Part shown: one piece after another, positions 37,193-40,915 of the stretch
Layout of the letters: each line of letters opens with the position of its first letter
Position numbering within the stretch: the first letter of the stretch is position 1
Assembly: GCA_016779605.1 (NCBI GenBank)
Contig: JADHNH010000021.1
Span: 1 to 40,915 of the forward strand
DNA: 40,915 nt
DNA from: Nevskia sp.
GTDB taxonomy: Bacteria > Pseudomonadota > Gammaproteobacteria > Nevskiales > Nevskiaceae
Reading direction: 5' to 3'
The notes under the pieces: model-generated
The model's input: the letters and a program-made list of their open reading frames with translations, nothing else
Database searches by the model: none
Told to the model about the DNA's origin: nothing
Program-made: the position numbers and the translations under genes

Positions 37193-38256
37193 TGCGGGCG
37201 GCGCAGGGCCCGGGCGAAGCCGAGGCCTGGCGCGAGTCCGTCGACCTGCAGCGCCTCGACGCCTGGATGCAGGCGCAGGGCTTCGGCCCGGAGCCGATCG
37301 CCGGGGCGCGGCTGCTGTCCGGCGGCACGCAGAACATCCTGCTGGGCTTCGCCAAGGGTGGCCGGCGCTTCGTGCTGCGCCGCCCGCCGCCGGTGCCGCG
37401 GCCGGCCAGCAACGACACCATGCGCCGCGAAGCGCGCGTCCTCGCCGCCCTGGCGGACACCGACGTGCCGCATCCGCGCCTGATCGCCGCCTGCCCGGAC
37501 GAAGGCGTGCTCGGCGTCGCCTTCTACCTGATGGAGCCGGTGGCGGGTTTCAACGCCACCGTCGGCCTGCCCGAGCCGCACCGCGGCGACCCGGCGATGC
37601 GCCACGCCATGGGCCTGGCGCTGGTGGACGGCGCCGCCGCGCTGGGCCGGGTGGACTACCTCGCGGTGGGCCTGCGCGGCTTCGGCAAGCCGGACAACTA
37701 CCTGGCACGCCAGGTCGAGCGCTGGCGCGGCCAGCTTGCCAGCTACGCCGACCAGCCCGGCTGGCCAGGCCCCGCCGGGCTGCCGGGAGTGGAACGGGTG
37801 GCGCGCTACCTGGAGGCCAACCGCCCGTCCGGCTTCAGCCCCGGCATCATCCACGGCGACTACCATCTGGCCAACGTCATGTTCCGGCCGGACAGCCCGC
37901 AGCTCGCCGCCATCGTCGACTGGGAGCTGACCACCATCGGCGACCCGCTGCTGGACCTCGGCTGGATCCTCGCCACCTGGCGCGGCGGCGACGGCAACGA
38001 GCTGGACACCCTGGTGGTCGAGCCCTGGGACGGCTTCCCCACCGCCGCCGAACTGGTCGCGCGCTACGCGCAGAACAGCGAGCGCGACGTCTCGGCCATC
38101 GACTGGTACACCGTGCTGGCCTGCTACAAGCTCGGCATCATCCTGGAAGGCACTTACGCGCGCGCCTGCGCCGGGCGGGCGCCGGTGGAAACCGGCGCCC
38201 GCCTGCACACCCACGCGGTGCACCTGTTCCGGCGCGCGCTGCTGCGCATCGGCTGA
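37192..38256 (+). CDS. ACAD10/11-like phosphotransferase
   Basis: This 354-residue kinase-like protein has an APH fold: LSGGTQNILLGF near residue 42, HGDYHLANVMF at about 221 with the catalytic Asp, and IVDWELTTIGDPLLDLGWIL. The closest family is the phosphotransferase domain found fused to acyl-CoA dehydrogenase in ACAD10/11, which phosphorylates 4-hydroxy acyl-CoAs. Bacterial members often lie with fatty-acid genes, and an enoyl-CoA hydratase follows here in the opposite direction. The ATG at 37192 overlaps the HIT stop. Longer upstream frame is shadow. Confidence 0.85.
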   Translation: MRAAQGPGEAEAWRESVDLQRLDAWMQAQGFGPEPIAGARLLSGGTQNILLGFAKGGRRFVLRRPPPVPRPASNDTMRREARVLAALADTDVPHPRLIAACPDEGVLGVAFYLMEPVAGFNATVGLPEPHRGDPAMRHAMGLALVDGAAALGRVDYLAVGLRGFGKPDNYLARQVERWRGQLASYADQPGWPGPAGLPGVERVARYLEANRPSGFSPGIIHGDYHLANVMFRPDSPQLAAIVDWELTTIGDPLLDLGWILATWRGGDGNELDTLVVEPWDGFPTAAELVARYAQNSERDVSAIDWYTVLACYKLGIILEGTYARACAGRAPVETGARLHTHAVHLFRRALLRIG

Positions 38257-38265
38257 AGCGGAACT

Positions 38266-38300
38266 CCGGGGCACCGCTTTTGCGGCGGGCGGCGCCCCGG
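38266..38300. terminator. Possible bidirectional hairpin between convergent genes
   Basis: Seven-base arms at 38266-38272 and 38294-38300 (CCGGGGC/GCCCCGG) enclose a small CCGC-TTTT-GCGG stem-loop. The element lies between the phosphotransferase stop and the hydratase stop. It is moderately supported because GC-rich DNA yields such pairs by chance. Confidence 0.4.
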
Positions 38301-38317
38301 TTGGGCAAGGCCGGCCT

Positions 38318-39103
38318 TCAGGCGCCGCGGAACTTGGCGGTGCGCTTGCCCAGGAACGCGTTGACGCCCTCGCGGAAATCCTCGGTGCGGCCGGTATGCA
38401 GCTGCGCCTTGCGCTCCGCCACCAGCGCCTCGCCGAAGTCCGACTCGGTGGCGGACCAGGCGAGCTTGCGGATCAGGCCGATGGCCACGGTGGGGCCGGC
38501 GGCGAGCTCGGCGGCCAGGCGCTGGGCTTCGGCTTCCACCGCGTCGTCGGCGGTGACGCGGGTGATCAGGCCCCACTCCAGCGCCTTCGGCGCCGGCAGC
38601 TTTTCGGCGAGCAGCATCATCTCCATGGCGCGCACCCGCCCCACCGCACGGGTCAGCAGGAAGGTGGAGCCGCCGTCGGGCACCAGGCCGATGCGGCGGA
38701 ATGCCTGCAGGAAGTAAGCGCCCTGGCCGGCGACGATGATGTCGGCGGACAGGGCGATGGAGGCGCCGACGCCGGCGGCGACGCCGCGCACCGCGCTGAT
38801 CAGCGGCACTTTCAGGTCGCGGATGGCGAGCATCAGCGGGTTGATGCGCGCTTCCAGCAGCGAGCCGGCGTCGAAGTCCGGCTTCTGGATGCGGTCGTTG
38901 AGGTTTTGCAGGTTGGCGCCGGCGCAGAAGCCGCGGCCGGCGCCGCACAGCACCACCGCGCGCGCGCTGCGCTCGGCCCTGGACAGGGCCTCGTGCAGCT
39001 CGGTCGCCATTTCGCTGGACAGCGCGTTGAGGCGATCGGGATCGTTCAGGCGCAGGGTGGCGATGTCGCCTTCGATCTGCGTCAGTACCAGGGGTTCACT
39101 CAT
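38318..39103 (-). CDS. Enoyl-CoA hydratase/isomerase, PaaG-like
   Basis: This 261-residue crotonase-fold protein has RLNDPDRLNALSSEM, GRGFCAGANL, the oxyanion-hole helix VRGVAAGVGASIALSADIIVA and FRRIGLVPDGGSTFLLTRAVG. The second catalytic acidic residue lies in VPDGG, as in PaaG-type isomerases, not the Glu of classic hydratases. It may act in phenylacetate-type or general acyl-CoA degradation, and the exact substrate is open. No other paa gene is in the window. It is on the same strand as the quinone oxidoreductase gene, 61 bases downstream of that gene's stop. Confidence 0.9.
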   Translation of the reverse strand: MSEPLVLTQIEGDIATLRLNDPDRLNALSSEMATELHEALSRAERSARAVVLCGAGRGFCAGANLQNLNDRIQKPDFDAGSLLEARINPLMLAIRDLKVPLISAVRGVAAGVGASIALSADIIVAGQGAYFLQAFRRIGLVPDGGSTFLLTRAVGRVRAMEMMLLAEKLPAPKALEWGLITRVTADDAVEAEAQRLAAELAAGPTVAIGLIRKLAWSATESDFGEALVAERKAQLHTGRTEDFREGVNAFLGKRTAKFRGA

Positions 39104-39164
39104 TGCGGTTCTCCTTCCTTAAATTCCCTTGAACTTGTTTTCCGCCGCCGGCGCCGGCAAGCGC

Positions 39165-40166
39165 TCAGGCGGCCACGGTCAGCATGATCTTGCCGATGTG
39201 CGCGCTGCTCTCCATCAGGGCATGGGCCTGCACCACCTGTTCGAGCGCAAACACCTGGTGGATCACCGGCGCGCAGCGGCCGGCGTCCAGCACCGGCCAC
39301 ACGGTCTTGCGCAGGTCCGCGGCGATTGCGGCTTTTTCCGCCGGCGAGCGCGGCCGCAGCATCGAGCCGGTGATGACGATGCGCCGGCGCATGACGCCGA
39401 AGATGTCGAACTCGACCTTCGAGCCCTGCTGCGCGGCGATTTCCACCAGGCGCCCGTCCATCGCCAGGCAGCGCAGGTTCTTCTGGAAATACGGCGCGCC
39501 GACCATGTCCAGCACCTGGTCCACGCCGCGCCCGCCGGTAGCTTCGCGGATCGCCGCCTCGAAGTCCTCGCTGCGGTAATTGATGGCGCGGGCGGCGCCG
39601 AGCGTTTCGCAGGCGGCGCATTTTTCCGCGCTGCCGGCGGTGGCGTAGACCGTGCCGGCGAACTCGTGCGCGAGCTGGATGGCGGTGACGCCGATGCCGC
39701 TGCTGCCGCCGTGCACCAGCAGCGACTCGCCGCGGCCCAGGCGGCCGAGCTGGAACACGTTGGCCCAGACGGTGAAATAGGTTTCCGGCAGCGCGGCGGC
39801 GCGCACCGCATCGTAGCCTTGCGGCCAGGGCAGGCAGTGCGCGGCGGCCACCGTGCAGTATTCGGCGTAGCCGCCGCCGTGCACCAGCGCGCAGACCTTG
39901 CTGCCCACGGCGGGCGCGGCCACGCCTGCGCCCAGCGCCACCACTTCGCCGGCGATCTCCAGGCCCAGCACCGGGCTGGCATCCGGCGGCGGCGGGTACT
40001 TGCCCTCGCGCTGGGCGACATCAGGCCGGTTGACGCCGGCCGCCTGCACCCGCACCAGCACCTGGCCGGCGGCGGGCTGCGGCAGCGGCCCGGTCTGCAC
40101 CGCCATCACCTCGGGGCCGCCGGGGCCGGTGGCTGCGATGTAACGCATCGATGCGGGCAGGCTCAT
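39165..40166 (-). CDS. NAD(P)H quinone oxidoreductase, MDR family
   Basis: This 333-residue medium-chain dehydrogenase lacks structural zinc cysteines and resembles PIG3-type quinone reductases. It has VLVRVQAAGVNRPDVAQREGKYPPP, GLEIAGEVVALG, the PETYFTVWANVF segment, an NADPH-binding LLVHGGSSGIGVTAIQLA and RSPAEKAAIAADL. These enzymes reduce quinones or enoyl compounds using NADPH. It sits upstream of the enoyl-CoA hydratase gene on the same strand, probably in one operon, and is divergent from the DUF302 gene. Confidence 0.92.
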   Translation of the reverse strand: MSLPASMRYIAATGPGGPEVMAVQTGPLPQPAAGQVLVRVQAAGVNRPDVAQREGKYPPPPDASPVLGLEIAGEVVALGAGVAAPAVGSKVCALVHGGGYAEYCTVAAAHCLPWPQGYDAVRAAALPETYFTVWANVFQLGRLGRGESLLVHGGSSGIGVTAIQLAHEFAGTVYATAGSAEKCAACETLGAARAINYRSEDFEAAIREATGGRGVDQVLDMVGAPYFQKNLRCLAMDGRLVEIAAQQGSKVEFDIFGVMRRRIVITGSMLRPRSPAEKAAIAADLRKTVWPVLDAGRCAPVIHQVFALEQVVQAHALMESSAHIGKIMLTVAA

Positions 40167-40279
40167 GCGAATCTCGTCGGGAATTTTGATGCCATAGGGT
40201 AACGCGCCGGGGCGATTGTCATAACGACCGCACAGGCGCGGCGCTAAATTACATTACGTGAAACCGCCGCCGGCGTGGC

Positions 40280-40285
40280 AAGGAG
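40280..40285 (+). promoter_or_regulatory. Ribosome-binding site deciding the DUF302 start
   Basis: AAGGAG lies seven bases before the ATG at 40293. It rules in favour of this start over an in-frame GTG at 40275, which would place the site inside the gene. Confidence 0.7.
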
Positions 40286-40292
40286 ATGGCAA

Positions 40293-40697
40293 ATGGCAAC
40301 CGATGGATTGATCAGCGTACAAAGCCGCCACCGTGCCAGCGAGACCGCGGCACGGCTGGCGGCTTTCGTCGAATCCGCCGGCATGACCGTGTTCGCGCGC
40401 ATCGACCACGCCGCCGGCGCGGCGCAGGCGGGGCTGACGCTGCGGCCCACTGAGCTGCTGATATTCGGCGCGGCCAAGGGCGGCACGCCGCTGATGCAGG
40501 TTGCACAGGGCATCGGCATCGACCTTCCGTTGAAAGCGCTGGTCTGGGAAGACGCCGGCGGCCAGACCTGGATCTCGTACAACGATCCCGCCTGGCTGGC
40601 GCAGCGCCACGGCATCGGCGCAAGCCTGCATGCGGTGCAGGCCGCGATGCGCGCCCTGCTGGACGACGCCGCGCGGCACGCCGGCTCGGCGGCCTGA
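40293..40697 (+). CDS. DUF302-domain protein
   Basis: This 134-residue protein matches the DUF302 pattern: VQSRHRASETAARLAAFVESAGMTVFARIDHAAGA, then PTELLIFGAAKGGTPLMQ and DLPLKALVWEDAGGQTWISYNDP. DUF302 proteins have an alpha/beta fold and no proven function. No signal peptide is seen. The start follows a good ribosome site. It converges on the formaldehyde dehydrogenase gene; the stop codon falls in the loop of a hairpin. Confidence 0.9.
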   Translation: MATDGLISVQSRHRASETAARLAAFVESAGMTVFARIDHAAGAAQAGLTLRPTELLIFGAAKGGTPLMQVAQGIGIDLPLKALVWEDAGGQTWISYNDPAWLAQRHGIGASLHAVQAAMRALLDDAARHAGSAA

Positions 40698-40709
40698 ACG
40701 CCGAGCCGG
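40681..40709. terminator. Hairpin over the DUF302 stop codon
   Basis: An 11-base perfect stem (40681-40691 with 40699-40709) has a seven-base loop that contains the DUF302 TGA. It lies 12 bases before the stop of the convergent dehydrogenase gene, so it can serve both strands. There is no T-run on either side. Confidence 0.5.
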
Positions 40710-40721
40710 AAGAGCCCGGCG

Positions 40722-40915
<194 letters not shown>

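Overview
The window is about 41 kb of very GC-rich, gene-dense DNA from a proteobacterium. The order pyrE / coiled-coil periplasmic protein / maf / rng / yhdP / nitrilase / tldD, and the order rsmD-coaD-yfhL-ggt, recall Gammaproteobacteria of the Xanthomonadales/Nevskiales type. That placement is inference from remembered gene order, not from a marker gene. There are no tRNA, rRNA, CRISPR or phage genes and no transposase.

Layout. (1) 1-1126: the 3' part of a secreted 5'-nucleotidase. (2) 1151-5558, minus strand: a complete PQQ operon, pqqA-B-C-D-E, followed by a major facilitator exporter. Every junction from pqqB onward is a four-base stop/start overlap. A stem-loop whose distal arm abuts the pqqB start lies between pqqA and pqqB. 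(3) 5671-8646: a Baeyer-Villiger-type flavin monooxygenase, a small HExxH protein and a truncated UbiA-type prenyltransferase. (4) 8856-12991, minus strand: gpmA, both subunits of a 3-oxoacid CoA-transferase, HMG-CoA lyase and an esterase-like lipoprotein. The lyase and transferase together complete leucine or ketone-body catabolism. (5) 13142-16765, plus strand: lemA, a GIDE-domain membrane protein with an EF-hand, and oligopeptidase A. Three back-to-back hairpins separate this block from a FecR-domain protein on the other strand. (6) 18018-19918: exonuclease III, then a phosphodiesterase-like HD protein preceded by a CRP-like site. (7) 19922-33552, minus strand: a long housekeeping run, pyrE, coiled-coil protein, maf, rng, yhdP, nitrilase, tldD, membrane protein, rsmD, coaD, yfhL, ggt. 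It is interrupted once by a nested palindromic repeat. (8) 33701-38256, plus strand: a second exonuclease III, an AmpG-like permease, a metallo-beta-lactamase-fold hydrolase, a HIT protein and an ACAD10-like phosphotransferase. (9) 38318-40915: enoyl-CoA hydratase, quinone oxidoreductase, a DUF302 protein and the C-terminus of glutathione-dependent formaldehyde dehydrogenase.

How the genes work together. PQQ is made here for periplasmic quinoprotein dehydrogenases, none of which lies in the window. PQQ and glutathione-dependent formaldehyde oxidation would fit growth on alcohols, but this is only suggestive. Most other genes serve RNA processing, envelope maintenance, CoA and pyrimidine synthesis and acyl-CoA catabolism. 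The least ordinary signals are the three-cysteine PqqA and pqqA/pqqB stem, the exporter coupled to pqqE, the GIDE/EF-hand protein beside LemA, the CRP-like site before the phosphodiesterase-like gene, the triple hairpin and the nested palindrome.
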